Positions 35,219 through 45,846 of a stretch of 57,331 bases of DNA are shown here, piece by piece (position 1 is the first letter of the stretch; the number at the start of each line of letters is the position of its first letter). Below the pieces are notes generated by a model. That model did no database searches, was not told the origin of the DNA, and was given only the letters and a program-made list of their open reading frames with translations. This stretch comes from an uncultured Bacteroidales bacterium (lineage in GTDB: Bacteria; Bacteroidota; Bacteroidia; Bacteroidales; FEN-979), in NCBI GenBank assembly GCA_903959905.1, contig CAJBYO010000068.1, positions 1 through 57,331 of the forward strand, given 5' to 3'. A program made the translations under genes and the position numbers.

Positions 35219-38200
35219 CTATTTTACCCTGTTTGCGGTTTTACCGGAATTCATGTTCAGGATGGAGGATATCTTTGAATTTAACTCCTCAAATCGCTTA
35301 ACCATGGCTTCGTTCAATTGCCGGGTAGATGCCAGTTCGGTACGGATCTGACCCATTTCTTGTTTCAGTTGCTGAATCAACTCATCCTGCAGTATATTCT
35401 TGTCATACAATGCAGCAATCGTCGCAGCCTGTTCTGCTGTTCTCTGTTCCAAACCCTTGATGGCAATGTAGGCGATGCCATCCACATCGGCGGATGCAAG
35501 CAGGGTGTCGCAGCCGATCGTGCCAACGCCGTCGCGTCCGAAGGCGGCATGCCATTCCTGGGCCATCGGGCCATAGTGGCGGAACTGTTCTTTGCTCTGT
35601 GCTTTATAGTTCCAGCTCCCCAGGCGCAGGTTTCTGAAGGATTTCAGTACAGCCTCAGCATCTGCGGACTTGAACTTTTCTTTTTTCGTGGAGTCAGAGA
35701 CGGATGACCATGAGTTGGCATTTGCCGCAAGAATGGCACCAGATGTTGAATTTTGATTCGTATAGAATTTGTAACCCCCACGGAACCTGGTCATAAACTG
35801 GTCGTGAGCGTCAGCCATTAAAACACCACTGGAAGCCGCTCCACCATAGTCACCCAGCATGACTGTTCCGCCCTTGAAATTTGTGTTTAATTCCCGCCCG
35901 AACAAAATAGCAGATGATAAACCTGAGGCATAGTTATTGCTGCCGCCGCCAATGAAAGATAAATTACCAAAGATAAAATTACTCACCCCACCGCAAATGC
36001 TGGAGCCAAAACCCATTACAGTGTCATTTTCACCGCCACCTACACTGGAACTTTTACCAATGACAGCATTATAGGCGCCACCTCCAATACTGGATGTTTC
36101 ACCTCCGGCATAATTACTCAAGCCACCGCTGATGGTTGAAGCCTGACCGTCGGCAACATTACTTATACCTCCGCCAACAAGAGCTGCTACCGAACTGGCA
36201 ATATTTTCATAACCTCCTGCAACAACTGCATACTGGTCTGTTGCAGCATTACTCCCGCCGCCACCCACCGCCGCTCCTTCTTCACCTGCAACATTACCGG
36301 TGCCTCCAGCAACTGATGCATACAGTGCTGTTGCAGTATTGTTTTCACCACCACTGATCACTGAATAGGTGCCACTGGCAACCTGGGTTGCCGAAGCTCT
36401 GCTTGTTTGAAGGTCTACGGCATGCTCCCCACGGTTAATGCCTCCGAATTCCGTACCGTCCGGTTTCTGTAACATAAAAGCTCCCGCTCCTTTAGGTTCC
36501 AGGACAAGATCAACATCCGTTACAGCATTGGTTGCCTGCAGCTTCACGCCTGTTTTGGTTCCGTATGTATAAGTACTTTCCGTAAAACTGGTGAGTGTGT
36601 TGACATTGGCCCATACAGGGGCAGTTGCACTGCTGTTCATGGTCAATACTTGGCCGGCGATGCCTTTGGCCAGCATGGCAGTGGTATCGGTGGCCGACTG
36701 GTACGGAATTGAACCCTGGGCTCCACCGGAGATATTTGTCAGTACAAGGTCTGACCATGCAGTGGCGCCACTGCCGTCTGTAATTAACAGTTGCCCGCTG
36801 GTTCCTCTTGCAGTAGGGAATGTATAACTTGATAATAAACTGTTGCTATTGATTTTTAAGGATCCGCCAATGGACGTGTTGGCATTTTTGAGTATCGTAA
36901 GGGCGCTGCTTCTTGAATTTTCATCCGTTCCGTTACCAACCGAGAATAACCGATCGGTGGCCACCCAATAGTTGTGTTTTGTGTCAACTGTATCAAGGTA
37001 TAAACCGGTAACAGTTTCTCCAAACGCCTGAGCATAGTTCCCACTGCCACCAACAACCGAAGAGTTTGAGCCGCTGGCAACATTCTCATCTCCTGATCCG
37101 ACAAAGGAATAGAGACCGCTGGCTTTATTGAAATTGCCGCCCGCGACTGCAGCGTAGCCTGCAGTTGACAGGTTTGCATATCCACCACCGATAAATGACA
37201 ACTGACCGTAAGCGCCATTTTCACGCCCGCCTGCAACCACTGAGTTTGTTTCCGTGGCATGGTTATGTGATCCGCCACCGATAAACGATTCCGTCCCGCT
37301 GGCCAGGTTAAATCCACCACCGGTAATGGCAGATGAATTACCTGTTGCGTTGTTTGACTGGCCCCCGGCAATGATTGCATAATTTGCTGTTGCAGCGTTG
37401 TTTTCACCACCACTGACAGATGCACATAATGCAGGTGCAAAATTGTTTACGCCCCCGGTGATGACCGAATAGATGCCGCTGGCAACCTGGGCTGCCGAGG
37501 CTCTGCTTGTTTGAAGGTCTACAGCATTCTCACCACGATTATAACCACCGAATTCCGTGCCATCCGGTTTCTGTGCCATGAAAGCGCCAGCCCCTTTAGG
37601 TTGCAAAACAAGGTCAACATTAGTCAACGCATTGGTTGCCTGTAGTTTTACACCTGTTTTAGTTCCGTATGTATACGTGCTTTCTGTAAAACTGGTCATT
37701 GGACTTACATTGGCCCACACCGGTGCAGTGGCACTGCCGTTCATGGTCAGAACCTGTCCGGCGGTACCTTTGGCCAGCATGGCAGTAGTATCGGTGGCCG
37801 ACTGGTAAGGAATTGAACCCTGGGCTCCCCCGGAAATGTTTGTCAGCACCATGCCTGACCAGGCAGTGGCGCCATGGCCGTCTGTGACTAACAGTTGCCC
37901 GCTGGTTCCTCTTGAGAGGGGGAATGTATAGCTTGATAATGAATCGTTCCTGTTAATTTTTAAGGATCCTCCGATGGATGTGTTGGCATTTTTGAGGATC
38001 GTGAGGGCGCTGCTTCGTGCATCGGCAGCTGTTCCGTTTCCAACCACGAAGAGGCGGTCTGATAACACTGCGCTGTCGCTGTTTTTAATATCAACGGTAT
38101 CGGCATATAGCCCGATAACGGTTTCTCCATAGGATTGAGCATAGTTATCTTTCCCTCCGGGTACCGACGAGAATTTTCCGCTTGCTGTATTGCCGTATCC

Positions 38201-40933
38201 GCCTCCCGCAAAGGAATTAAGACCGGATGCGGTGTTGCTCTGACCGCCGGTAACAACGGCAAAGTCTCCCGATGATGTGTTTGACATACCTCCGGCGATA
38301 ACCGCAGCATGGCCACTGGCTACCATGGTACTGTCGGCCCTGGTTGTTTGCAGGTCAACTGCATTGGAGCCACGGTTAAGGCCTCCTGTTGCCGTGGTAT
38401 CAGGTTGCTGTGCAAGGATGGCGCCGGCGCCTTTGGGCTGGATGACAAGATCAGCATCAGGCGATGAACTGGCAGCTGCCAGTTTTACGCCGGTTTTTGA
38501 CCCGCTGGTATAGTTGCTTTCGGTAAAATTGGTAAGCCACTCGGGATTCATCCATACCGGAGCAGTCGCACTGTCGTTCATGGTAAGGATCTGGTATGCA
38601 GTTCCTTTTGCGAGCATAGCCGTGGTATCGGCAGACGACTGGTAGGGAATTGAACCCTGTGCGCCCCCGGCAATGTTTGTATTGATTACGTTCGCCCAGG
38701 ATGTAAGGCCATTGCCATCGGTGGTTAATAATTGTCCGCCGGTACCTCTTGTAACGGGGAATGTGTAACTTGATACGGAGTCATTGCCGTTGATTGTTAA
38801 CGATCCGCCGATGGTTGTATTTGCATTTTTAAGGATGATAAGGGCACTGCTCCTTGAACTGTCGGCCGTGCCGTTTCCAACCACCAGCAAACGGTCGGTT
38901 AATATGGCGCTGTCGCTGTTTTTAACATCAACGGTATCGGCAAATAATCCGATCACGGTTTCTCCATAGGACTGGGCATCGTTATTTTGTCCCCCGGGTA
39001 CCGACGAGAATTTACCGCTTGCCGTGTTGTTGTATCCGCCTCCAACAAAGGTGTTAAGTCCTGATGCGGTATTGCTCTGACCACCGGAAATCACAGCAAA
39101 GTCTCCCGCTGACCTGTTTGACATGCCTCCGGTGATGACGGAAGCGTTGCCACTTGCAACCCTTGTGCTGTCAAGCCTGGTTGTTTGCAGATCCACGGCA
39201 TGGGAACCTCGATGAAGGCCACCTGTTGCCCCATTGTCGGGCTGCTGGGCCAGGAAAGCGCCAGCACCTTTGGGTTGCAGCACTACGTCAACGTCAGTGG
39301 CTGCATGGGTGGCCTGAAGTCTTACGCCGGTTTTAAAGCCGGTGATATAATTGCTTTCGGTAAAATTGGTCAACATAGCAGGATTTGTCCATGTTGGTGC
39401 AGTAGCACCTGCATTCATGGTTAATACCTGTCCTGCGCTTCCTTTCGACAGCATCTTTGTATCATTCGCGCCTGACTGGTAAGGGATTGAGCCTTGTGCA
39501 CCACCTGCTAAATGGGAAGAAGTGGTTGCATTGGAGGCACTGCTTGCAGTACCTGCACTTATCGCAAATTCTGCTGATGTGGCGTTTGCAGCTATACCGG
39601 CCGTTGCAGCGAAACCGGCGGTTGCAGCAACTTCAGCTTCCAGCGCATTTGATGCAGTGCCTATTAATTTCGCAGTGATCTCCACTGCTGAAAAACCTCC
39701 TAAGGCATTACGTCTCACAATTGCTTCAGGGACAGGCTCGGGTGTTGCTGTCGTGGCGCTGTTCGCAACTTTTAAAGGCGTGTTAATTTCAGAAATTTTT
39801 GTGTCTGATATATGGGCATCTTCTGCAATATTCGAATTGGTAATGGTTTGTTCCTCTATATCCTCTCCGGTAACCTTTGAACTGCTCAACGTTCCCGATG
39901 AATTATTGTGAATCACACCCTTCGTGTCAAAAGCCGGTATGGAAACGGAGCCGCTGTTGCTGACCGTTAACCTGTCCTCCTTATTGGTCACCAACGAGAG
40001 TCCGAAGTTATCTTTCGTTCCCATGGAAATCTTTGCGCCAAGCTTATTTCCACCGTTTTTCAGGTAGCCGACTGAGTCCATACTTGTCCATTCGGTTGTT
40101 CCGTCGCCATTGGTGGTTAAGATTTGTCCGTCTTTCCCTTTGGTCAGCGGGAAGATGTAGTTGGCTGCAGTGTCGTTTTTATTGATTTCCAGGGGTCCGA
40201 AAACCGACAGCTGACCGTGAACAAAGGTATTCCCGCTGGTATCTGATAACAGGGCTGTGTTTTCAGTCCATTTCGTTCCATTCCAGTAAAGCGTGCTGTT
40301 CAGCTGTGTTCCGGAATCAACGTAATTGGCGATCTGTTCTGCAAGCATCACTGTTCCAGAAGTATCCGGGAATTGTATTGACCGCGCTGAACCGGGATTA
40401 CAGGTGAGTGTTAATGTGTTGGTTGGTCCATGCAATACGAGGGTATCTCCCAGGTGTGTATTCCCTGAAACGTTCAGCGTTGTAAACGCACCCGAATTTG
40501 GAGTGATGGAGCCAAGCGCTCCGGGCGAAGCCCAACCGGCTGAACCAAGTTCATTGCTGATCAGGGAGAACGGAACATTGGATACCGGGCTCCGGGTAAG
40601 GGTATTTCCCATGACGGTGACTTCGAGCCAGGGTGTTTTACCGTTAAACATGGCAGCAGTGAAAACAGTATCAGTTCCGATGCCGGTGCCAAGCTGAACA
40701 GAATACAATCCGAAGGTAGCGTCCACGTTTTTTGTGACATACCCGGAATCAGGCCATAAAAGATTTCCACCAGACGCAGCATCGTACATCGCGAAGGTCA
40801 TCATTACGCCCGATTGGTTGATTGCATTTCCCTGGGAATCAATTAATTTTCCCTGGTAGGTAATAGTTGTTGGCTGGGCGGATGCTGCAAGAGTTAAGAT
40901 CAGTGCAACGATTAAGCAGATAAAGTTTTTCAT
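35219..40933 (-). CDS. Giant exported fibre-like protein with Hep/Hag-type repeats and C-terminal S74 chaperone domain
   Basis: A 1904-residue protein with a signal peptide (MKNFICLIVALILTLAASAQ) and an N-terminal head (PTTITYQGKLIDSQGN...). Four modules each opening with GGAQGSIPYQS start near residues 476, 756, 1034 and 1403. Each module contains a FTESxY-TGVKLQA strand region, a PKGAGA-AQ loop and runs of SGGxxNxAxGxxS units typical of the YadA-head/Hep_Hag left-handed beta-roll. The C-terminus is a Peptidase_S74 intramolecular chaperone (about 1742-1850; VSDSTKKEKF, RLGSWNYK, HYGPMAQEWH) followed by a coiled coil. S74 domains trimerise tail fibres and then cut themselves off. There is no T9SS tail. 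A surface adhesin or fibre is likely; the ligand is unknown. Confidence 0.85.
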   Translation of the reverse strand: MKNFICLIVALILTLAASAQPTTITYQGKLIDSQGNAINQSGVMMTFAMYDAASGGNLLWPDSGYVTKNVDATFGLYSVQLGTGIGTDTVFTAAMFNGKTPWLEVTVMGNTLTRSPVSNVPFSLISNELGSAGWASPGALGSITPNSGAFTTLNVSGNTHLGDTLVLHGPTNTLTLTCNPGSARSIQFPDTSGTVMLAEQIANYVDSGTQLNSTLYWNGTKWTENTALLSDTSGNTFVHGQLSVFGPLEINKNDTAANYIFPLTKGKDGQILTTNGDGTTEWTSMDSVGYLKNGGNKLGAKISMGTKDNFGLSLVTNKEDRLTVSNSGSVSIPAFDTKGVIHNNSSGTLSSSKVTGEDIEEQTITNSNIAEDAHISDTKISEINTPLKVANSATTATPEPVPEAIVRRNALGGFSAVEITAKLIGTASNALEAEVAATAGFAATAGIAANATSAEFAISAGTASSASNATTSSHLAGGAQGSIPYQSGANDTKMLSKGSAGQVLTMNAGATAPTWTNPAMLTNFTESNYITGFKTGVRLQATHAATDVDVVLQPKGAGAFLAQQPDNGATGGLHRGSHAVDLQTTRLDSTRVASGNASVITGGMSNRSAGDFAVISGGQSNTASGLNTFVGGGYNNTASGKFSSVPGGQNNDAQSYGETVIGLFADTVDVKNSDSAILTDRLLVVGNGTADSSRSSALIILKNANTTIGGSLTINGNDSVSSYTFPVTRGTGGQLLTTDGNGLTSWANVINTNIAGGAQGSIPYQSSADTTAMLAKGTAYQILTMNDSATAPVWMNPEWLTNFTESNYTSGSKTGVKLAAASSSPDADLVIQPKGAGAILAQQPDTTATGGLNRGSNAVDLQTTRADSTMVASGHAAVIAGGMSNTSSGDFAVVTGGQSNTASGLNSFAGGGYGNTASGKFSSVPGGKDNYAQSYGETVIGLYADTVDIKNSDSAVLSDRLFVVGNGTAADARSSALTILKNANTSIGGSLKINRNDSLSSYTFPLSRGTSGQLLVTDGHGATAWSGMVLTNISGGAQGSIPYQSATDTTAMLAKGTAGQVLTMNGSATAPVWANVSPMTSFTESTYTYGTKTGVKLQATNALTNVDLVLQPKGAGAFMAQKPDGTEFGGYNRGENAVDLQTSRASAAQVASGIYSVITGGVNNFAPALCASVSGGENNAATANYAIIAGGQSNNATGNSSAITGGGFNLASGTESFIGGGSHNHATETNSVVAGGRENGAYGQLSFIGGGYANLSTAGYAAVAGGNFNKASGLYSFVGSGDENVASGSNSSVVGGSGNYAQAFGETVTGLYLDTVDTKHNYWVATDRLFSVGNGTDENSRSSALTILKNANTSIGGSLKINSNSLLSSYTFPTARGTSGQLLITDGSGATAWSDLVLTNISGGAQGSIPYQSATDTTAMLAKGIAGQVLTMNSSATAPVWANVNTLTSFTESTYTYGTKTGVKLQATNAVTDVDLVLEPKGAGAFMLQKPDGTEFGGINRGEHAVDLQTSRASATQVASGTYSVISGGENNTATALYASVAGGTGNVAGEEGAAVGGGGSNAATDQYAVVAGGYENIASSVAALVGGGISNVADGQASTISGGLSNYAGGETSSIGGGAYNAVIGKSSSVGGGENDTVMGFGSSICGGVSNFIFGNLSFIGGGSNNYASGLSSAILFGRELNTNFKGGTVMLGDYGGAASSGVLMADAHDQFMTRFRGGYKFYTNQNSTSGAILAANANSWSSVSDSTKKEKFKSADAEAVLKSFRNLRLGSWNYKAQSKEQFRHYGPMAQEWHAAFGRDGVGTIGCDTLLASADVDGIAYIAIKGLEQRTAEQAATIAALYDKNILQDELIQQLKQEMGQIRTELASTRQLNEAMVKRFEELNSKISSILNMNSGKTANRVK
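35800..39507. repeat. Kilobase-scale tandem module duplications inside the S74 fibre gene
   Basis: The module start (coding GGAQGSIPYQS) occurs at about 39507, 38669, 37833 and 36728 on the minus strand, giving units of about 838, 836 and 1105 bases and a last, different one. Copies 1 and 2 are closest to each other, as are 3 and 4, including long identical stretches. Modules 3 and 4 carry more SGGxxN units than modules 1 and 2. Confidence 0.85.
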
Positions 40934-41203
40934 GAGTTAAGGAGATAGTTAGTGGATGGACCGGTATCATTGTTACGTTCTGAATGCAGGTGAAGCTTAC
41001 AACATGCATGCCGCCCTTGGTCAGGCAAGTGTTTTATGCTGGATGAAGTGCCTAATTTGTTGAAAATGAAATAGAAAGGAGGAGTGATTCAGATTGGTGG
41101 CTGCAGGTATTGCCGGTGTCTCAGCAAAACCATGTATTTAAGGAGAAAATAATCGCGTATGTGAGTGAAAACACGTTACAAATGCAACATTTCATTGACC
41201 TGA

Positions 41204-42097
41204 TCAGAAGGTTTTTCCCGGATTTGCACCCACCTTCAACGCATACCTGCTGCTTGTTGCATTGAACACGATTTCATTGGTGCCGGTCTCCCGTATATAG
41301 TCCAGGGTTTTCTTATACTGCGCAGTGCCTTTCTGCAGCCATTCCGGTAAATCAGCATCCTGCTCGGTGTGCAGCAGGGCCTTGTGTTCTTCCACCAGTT
41401 CCTCCAGCTTTTCTTCCGGTGTTCGGATGCCAAGGACTTCTTTGGCGCGCATGATCAGTGCAATGGATTTCGTGACTTCCAGCAATGATTTTGACACGGC
41501 CTGCCCGATGAGGTCCATCCGCGCCAGCTGTTCAATGCGGGGCTGAAGGGCGAGGATCTCCTCTTCTGAGAGGATGAGGTTTAGCAATCCGCCATACCAC
41601 GCCAGGCTGATGATCACCACGTCCCGGAAATCAGGCAGGTTGTTGCTGAAAAGGAGCGTCCTGATCCTTGTTTTAACTTCAACAACCTCCGCGTTGTTGA
41701 TCAGCATCGGGTATTTGTTCATCGTAAAACCGAGAAAAACCCGGCCGGACTCTATCCTGATCAATCCCTTTTCCTGCAGTCCTGAAACAAGGATCTCACG
41801 GTAATGGGGCCCGTTTTCGGTGAGTTTGATCAGCCACCACCCGATTTTCTGGTGTGCGTTTGCTTCAAGAACCTGGCTGAGGGCCAGGTCAAGCAAGGGA
41901 TGGCCTGTTGGTTCCGACCGGTCGGGGAATACGCTGTCGAGGTCGGTGTCGATGCGGTTGTGAAGGGCAAGATCCATCAGGATCGCCGCTGCCAGCAGGA
42001 TGTCAAATTTCTTAGACTTCAGGAATGCCCTGCGGCCGGTCAGGTCGTTGACTGTGAGCAGGTAAAGTTCTTCGGGTATTGTCAGAAGGTGTTCCAT
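41204..42097 (-). CDS. GPP34 (GOLPH3/Vps74-like) family protein
   Basis: A 297-residue protein whose N-terminal 230 residues follow the GPP34 pattern: LTIPEELYLLTVNDLTGRRAF, KFDILLAAAILMDLALHNRIDTD, and a helical bundle with GLIRIESGRVFLGFTMNKYP and VVIISLAWYGGLLNLILSEEE. Eukaryotic GOLPH3 binds phosphoinositides at the Golgi; bacterial homologues are cytoplasmic and mostly uncharacterised. The last 60 residues (EKLEELVEEHKALLHTEQDADLPEWLQKGTAQYKKTLDYIRETG) look like an added helical tail. It is divergent neither from nor clearly in operon with its neighbours; a palindrome separates it from the cstA-like gene upstream. Confidence 0.82.
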   Translation of the reverse strand: MEHLLTIPEELYLLTVNDLTGRRAFLKSKKFDILLAAAILMDLALHNRIDTDLDSVFPDRSEPTGHPLLDLALSQVLEANAHQKIGWWLIKLTENGPHYREILVSGLQEKGLIRIESGRVFLGFTMNKYPMLINNAEVVEVKTRIRTLLFSNNLPDFRDVVIISLAWYGGLLNLILSEEEILALQPRIEQLARMDLIGQAVSKSLLEVTKSIALIMRAKEVLGIRTPEEKLEELVEEHKALLHTEQDADLPEWLQKGTAQYKKTLDYIRETGTNEIVFNATSSRYALKVGANPGKTF

Positions 42098-42116
42098 GGT
42101 TTATGCGTTATTGTCA

Positions 42117-42139
42117 AACCAAGGGCTGCGCCCTTGGTT
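42117..42139 (-). terminator. Perfect 10-bp hairpin downstream of the cstA-like gene
   Basis: AACCAAGGGC and GCCCTTGGTT enclose TGC. A second small stem (GCCGC/GCGGC) follows at about 42151. There is no long T run on either side, so it may be a weak terminator or an mRNA-stabilising structure. Confidence 0.45.
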
Positions 42140-42186
42140 ATGGAAATCAGGCCGCTTCGCGGCAGGGATGGTGAAATGACGGTTGT

Positions 42187-44010
42187 TCATGATTTCGGCT
42201 CATGTCGCGATTTTCGTATGGCTGTGATCCAGGCTGGAACTGCGTCGCGTATGATGATGCCGGCACAGACCATAATCACGAGGGTAAGACCCAGGTTGAT
42301 GAGGCCCTGGAACTGTTTGCCGGGCATCCCGATCTGCGGAATGTAGATTCCCCGGATGTTCATGATGCCCGCGATGATGGTGGTGACTCCCACAAAGATC
42401 AACGGGGCGATGGTGATCCACGCATATTTTGCCTTGCCCCGGTTGATGATGAAGGAGGTACCAATGGCCAGGGCAATGGTGGCAAGCAACTGGTTTGCTG
42501 TTCCGAACATCGGCCAGATGGTGGAGACGCTTCCGCTGTAAACAAAATATCCCCAGAAAATAACAACCAGCCCGCTGCACAACAGGTTGCCGGGCAGCCA
42601 GTTGGCCTGGTTAAAAGGTTTGTAAAACTTCCCGAGCAGCTCCTGGAGGATAAACCGGGCCACCCGGGTTCCCGCATCAATGGTGGTAAGGATGAACAGG
42701 GCTTCAAACATGATGGCAAAATGGTACCAGTACGACATCAGTTTGTCGAGCCCGGGGATGGAGGAGAAGATCTGCGCCATTCCTACCGCCAGTGAAACGG
42801 CCCCGCCTGTGCGCCCTGCAATGTTCTCGCCCACCTCGGCAGCCAGTTTCGGTAATTCTGATTTGGTAAACCCCATGGCATGCAACTGGGGCAGGATCTC
42901 GTTGAACTTATCCGCTGCTACATTGATCTGGAAATAATCAAGCGGGTGAAGGCTGGCTGCGGCAATCAGCGCCATGATGCTCACCATCCCCTCGGCCAGC
43001 ATAGATCCTACCGCGATCGGCCTGATGTGCGACTCATTCATGATCATTTTGGGCGTGGTGCCGCTGCTGATGAGGGCATGAAAGCCGGAGATGGCCCCGC
43101 AGGCAATGGTGATGAACAGGTAGGGGAACAGCGTTCCCGGGATGATGGGGCCACCGCCCTTGATAAACGTGGTAAAGGCAGGCATTTCAAGGTTGGGTGC
43201 CACCACGATGATTCCCACGGCGAGCAGGGCAATCACCCCTAATTTCATGATGGAGCTGAGGTAATCGCGTGGCGACAGCAACAGCCATACCGGCAGCACA
43301 GAGGCGATAAACCCATAGCCGGCGAGCAGGATGGCCAGCATCTTATGGTCAACCATGAACAGGGATGCCAGGGGCGAAGTGGGGATGTACCTGCCGAAAA
43401 TGACAGCTGCCGCGAGCATGATCACCCCCATAATGGTGGCTTCCGCCACCCGGCCCTTGCGGAACTGGAACATCCAGATACCCATAAAAATGGCAATGGG
43501 GATGGTGGCTGCAATGGTAAACAGACCCCAGGATGATTCACTCAGGGCATTTACAACTACCAGGCCCAGCCCGGCCATGGCGATCACGATGATCAGGAAA
43601 GTGGCGATGGACGCGGTCATGCCGCTGGTTGCCTTCCCGATCTCCACCCTGGCGATCTCGGCCAGCGATTTTCCGTCGTGGCGGATGGAGGCGGTGAGGA
43701 TCACCATGTCGTGCACGGAACCTGCCATTACGGCCCCGACAACCATCCACACAAACCCGGGGAAGTATCCGAACTGACAGGCCAGTACCGGCCCCACGAG
43801 CGGCCCGGCCCCGGCAATGGCAGCAAAATGGTGCCCGAAAAGCACCCATTTGGTCATGGGGTAGTAGTTCTGACCGTCATAGAGGCGGCCCGACGGCATG
43901 ACGTGGGTACGGTCAATGGCGAGGACCTTTGCCGCAATAAAGCCGAAATAGTATCGGTAGGCCAGGGCAAAGATCGCCAGTGAGGCGATGATCAGGGGCA
44001 TTGCGTTCAT
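42187..44010 (-). CDS. cstA: CstA-family carbon starvation/peptide or pyruvate transporter
   Basis: A 607-residue polytopic inner-membrane protein with the CstA signature ([38 protein letters not shown]) and later conserved stretches ([58 protein letters not shown]). About 15 hydrophobic segments are visible. Family members import peptides or pyruvate during carbon limitation; which applies here is open. It is shorter than the E. coli homologue, as common in this phylum. The long inverted repeat at 44086-44218 lies just upstream of its start, on the promoter side. Confidence 0.9.
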   Translation of the reverse strand: MNAMPLIIASLAIFALAYRYYFGFIAAKVLAIDRTHVMPSGRLYDGQNYYPMTKWVLFGHHFAAIAGAGPLVGPVLACQFGYFPGFVWMVVGAVMAGSVHDMVILTASIRHDGKSLAEIARVEIGKATSGMTASIATFLIIVIAMAGLGLVVVNALSESSWGLFTIAATIPIAIFMGIWMFQFRKGRVAEATIMGVIMLAAAVIFGRYIPTSPLASLFMVDHKMLAILLAGYGFIASVLPVWLLLSPRDYLSSIMKLGVIALLAVGIIVVAPNLEMPAFTTFIKGGGPIIPGTLFPYLFITIACGAISGFHALISSGTTPKMIMNESHIRPIAVGSMLAEGMVSIMALIAAASLHPLDYFQINVAADKFNEILPQLHAMGFTKSELPKLAAEVGENIAGRTGGAVSLAVGMAQIFSSIPGLDKLMSYWYHFAIMFEALFILTTIDAGTRVARFILQELLGKFYKPFNQANWLPGNLLCSGLVVIFWGYFVYSGSVSTIWPMFGTANQLLATIALAIGTSFIINRGKAKYAWITIAPLIFVGVTTIIAGIMNIRGIYIPQIGMPGKQFQGLINLGLTLVIMVCAGIIIRDAVPAWITAIRKSRHEPKS

Positions 44011-44085
44011 AATCCGGAAATAAGGCAGCCCAAATGCGGGGTGACCGGATCAAATGTAGGAAATAATTAAAACGGGAGGATGATA

Positions 44086-44218
44086 AATTTTAGATTGGAC
44101 GATTCTAGATTGCAGATTGAATTGAAAAAATTGACGATCTGCGATTGGGGGCTCTGTCAATCGTCAATCGGAAATCGTGGAATTCAATCTGCAATCTAAA
44201 ATCTTCCAATCTGAAATC
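44086..44218. repeat. Long imperfect inverted repeat (38-base arms)
   Basis: The arm at 44086-44123 pairs with that at 44181-44218 with about five mismatches; both consist of AGATTGSA/CAATCTGC type units (period about 7-8). The 57-base loop contains smaller AATCGTCAATC repeats. It ends 8 bases beyond the stop codon of the minus-strand gene at 44227. Part of the right arm recurs at 46406-46431. Confidence 0.8.
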
Positions 44219-44226
44219 ACCTCTGT

Positions 44227-45846
44227 TTATCCGTTCAGATCATTGATGATCTTCAGCGATTCGACATGCTGAACGCCATGAACACCGGCGAAATCTGAGG
44301 CGATGGTGTAGTCAGACACAGAGAGGGTCAGCGTGTAGGTACATTCGCAATTGCGGTAGAGTTTGTAAGGCGCTCCAACCGGATCCGGGCAATTGGTAAG
44401 TTGTGTATTTCCTGCATCCAGGGCGGAAAGATCCCATTCAACCAGAACACCTGCATCAGCCGGAGTTGGTGCGGGCCCGGTTAATGGAAAGGCAGGGGGA
44501 GCCGGAACCCGTGTTGCTGCATCCGCAGGAAGAATCGGGATGGCAACCGGAGCACCAAACTGCTTGGCAAACGTCAAACCATAGCCCTGGAAATTATCAT
44601 TCGGCCGAACCGGAGGGTAGGCAGGATCGATCAGTGCATCCCATGCCAGGCCGATGATCCGGAGCTTGCCCCAGCTGAGCAGTATATCGGTACAGTGCGG
44701 GATGTCAATCCAGACACCGGACTCAAACCGCTGAAATTTAACGATCTGTCCAATAACCGCATAGTTGTCTATCCATACCTTCTGGGTATCGTAGTATATG
44801 TTTGTTGCCGCGCCGGTATCCGTAACTGCCAGCAACAATTTAAGGAACATCCCCTGGTTGGTTGCGGTACGGCTGTTCCAGTTTTCAGGTGCAGGCTTTG
44901 GAAAGATCATTGTCAGGATCTTGCAGGTGCCCCAGGTGTTCAGGAGGTATGTAGGGGCGGCCCCGATCCTCGTCCAGATAAAGTACTTGGAGGGGTCATA
45001 AACAAGTGGCGTGCCGACATTTGCCGCCCAGACCGCCGGGATGGCTGTTTTGTTTGCAGGCTGCATGGGTTCAGGACCGCCAAACGGAATTTTCGCATAG
45101 CGCATTTCAATCTGCTTCACCTTCCTGGAAGCACACTCATAGATGTATGCCGAACCCAGGATGGCAAGCGATCCGCCAAACGACAGTTCCACTGACCCTG
45201 CTTTCAGCCTGGCATCTTCATTGAAAATATCGGGCGTCGGTACAACTCCGGCAACGGAGTTTATCCATACGGCGATTTTCAACAGGTTAAAGGTGGTGGT
45301 GCACACTGTTGCAGGGCCTGATCCGGCAGGGTTTACCCGAAGGGTGATGGTGTATGCGCCGTCTGACAGGGCAGTGGTGTCTATGGTTCCCAGGATGCCG
45401 CTCAGCACAGGGATGGTGCCGTTGGTACCGCCTCCGGGGTAGCTTACCAGGTTGGCCGGATAGGGAGGATCACTGCCTTTCTGAATTTCAAGGGTGTAAA
45501 AACCGAATGCACTGCCTGCGGCTGTTCCTTCAACAGTGATATAGAGGACTCCTTTTACCGTGTCGGGCGTTTCCTCCGTACATCCGGTCGGAGCGGTGAT
45601 CTGGCACTTCAGGCTCCGCTGCACCCGCATCAGGATGATGATGCCTATGATGAGGAAGATTTTGACCAGGATAACCATCCATACCCGCCCATCCCACTGG
45701 TCAAAGAGGCGTTTGTACTCTCCGGAATATAATTCCAGGAATAACAGGAACACCAGGATGATGAGCAGGATCCACTTGATTAAATGGGGGATGTCCTTTT
45801 TCTTCCGGACCTGGTTTGCGTTTGTTGAAGATTTTTGATCATTCAT
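44227..45846 (-). CDS. Orphan membrane-anchored protein with a large beta-rich domain
   Basis: A 539-residue protein I do not recognise. The N-terminus is charged (MNDQKSSTNANQVRKKKDIPHLIKW), followed by two hydrophobic helices (about 22-40 and 57-75) separated by a short loop (YSGEYKRLFDQWDGR). The remaining 460 residues are rich in Gly, Pro, Thr and beta-type stretches, with scattered Cys (CQITAPTGCTEE; CASRKVKQ; NCPDPVG; RNCECTYTL) but no signal-peptidase site or T9SS tail. Topology with both termini on the same side is likely. No enzyme motif is seen. It sits alone between two AT-rich intergenic regions. Confidence 0.7.
   Translation of the reverse strand: MNDQKSSTNANQVRKKKDIPHLIKWILLIILVFLLFLELYSGEYKRLFDQWDGRVWMVILVKIFLIIGIIILMRVQRSLKCQITAPTGCTEETPDTVKGVLYITVEGTAAGSAFGFYTLEIQKGSDPPYPANLVSYPGGGTNGTIPVLSGILGTIDTTALSDGAYTITLRVNPAGSGPATVCTTTFNLLKIAVWINSVAGVVPTPDIFNEDARLKAGSVELSFGGSLAILGSAYIYECASRKVKQIEMRYAKIPFGGPEPMQPANKTAIPAVWAANVGTPLVYDPSKYFIWTRIGAAPTYLLNTWGTCKILTMIFPKPAPENWNSRTATNQGMFLKLLLAVTDTGAATNIYYDTQKVWIDNYAVIGQIVKFQRFESGVWIDIPHCTDILLSWGKLRIIGLAWDALIDPAYPPVRPNDNFQGYGLTFAKQFGAPVAIPILPADAATRVPAPPAFPLTGPAPTPADAGVLVEWDLSALDAGNTQLTNCPDPVGAPYKLYRNCECTYTLTLSVSDYTIASDFAGVHGVQHVESLKIINDLNG

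Noticed and set aside
36136..37440. Several frames rich in His/Leu or Gln opposite or shifted within the S74 fibre gene
   Set aside because: They arise from the repetitive codons of the true frame and repeat with each module.
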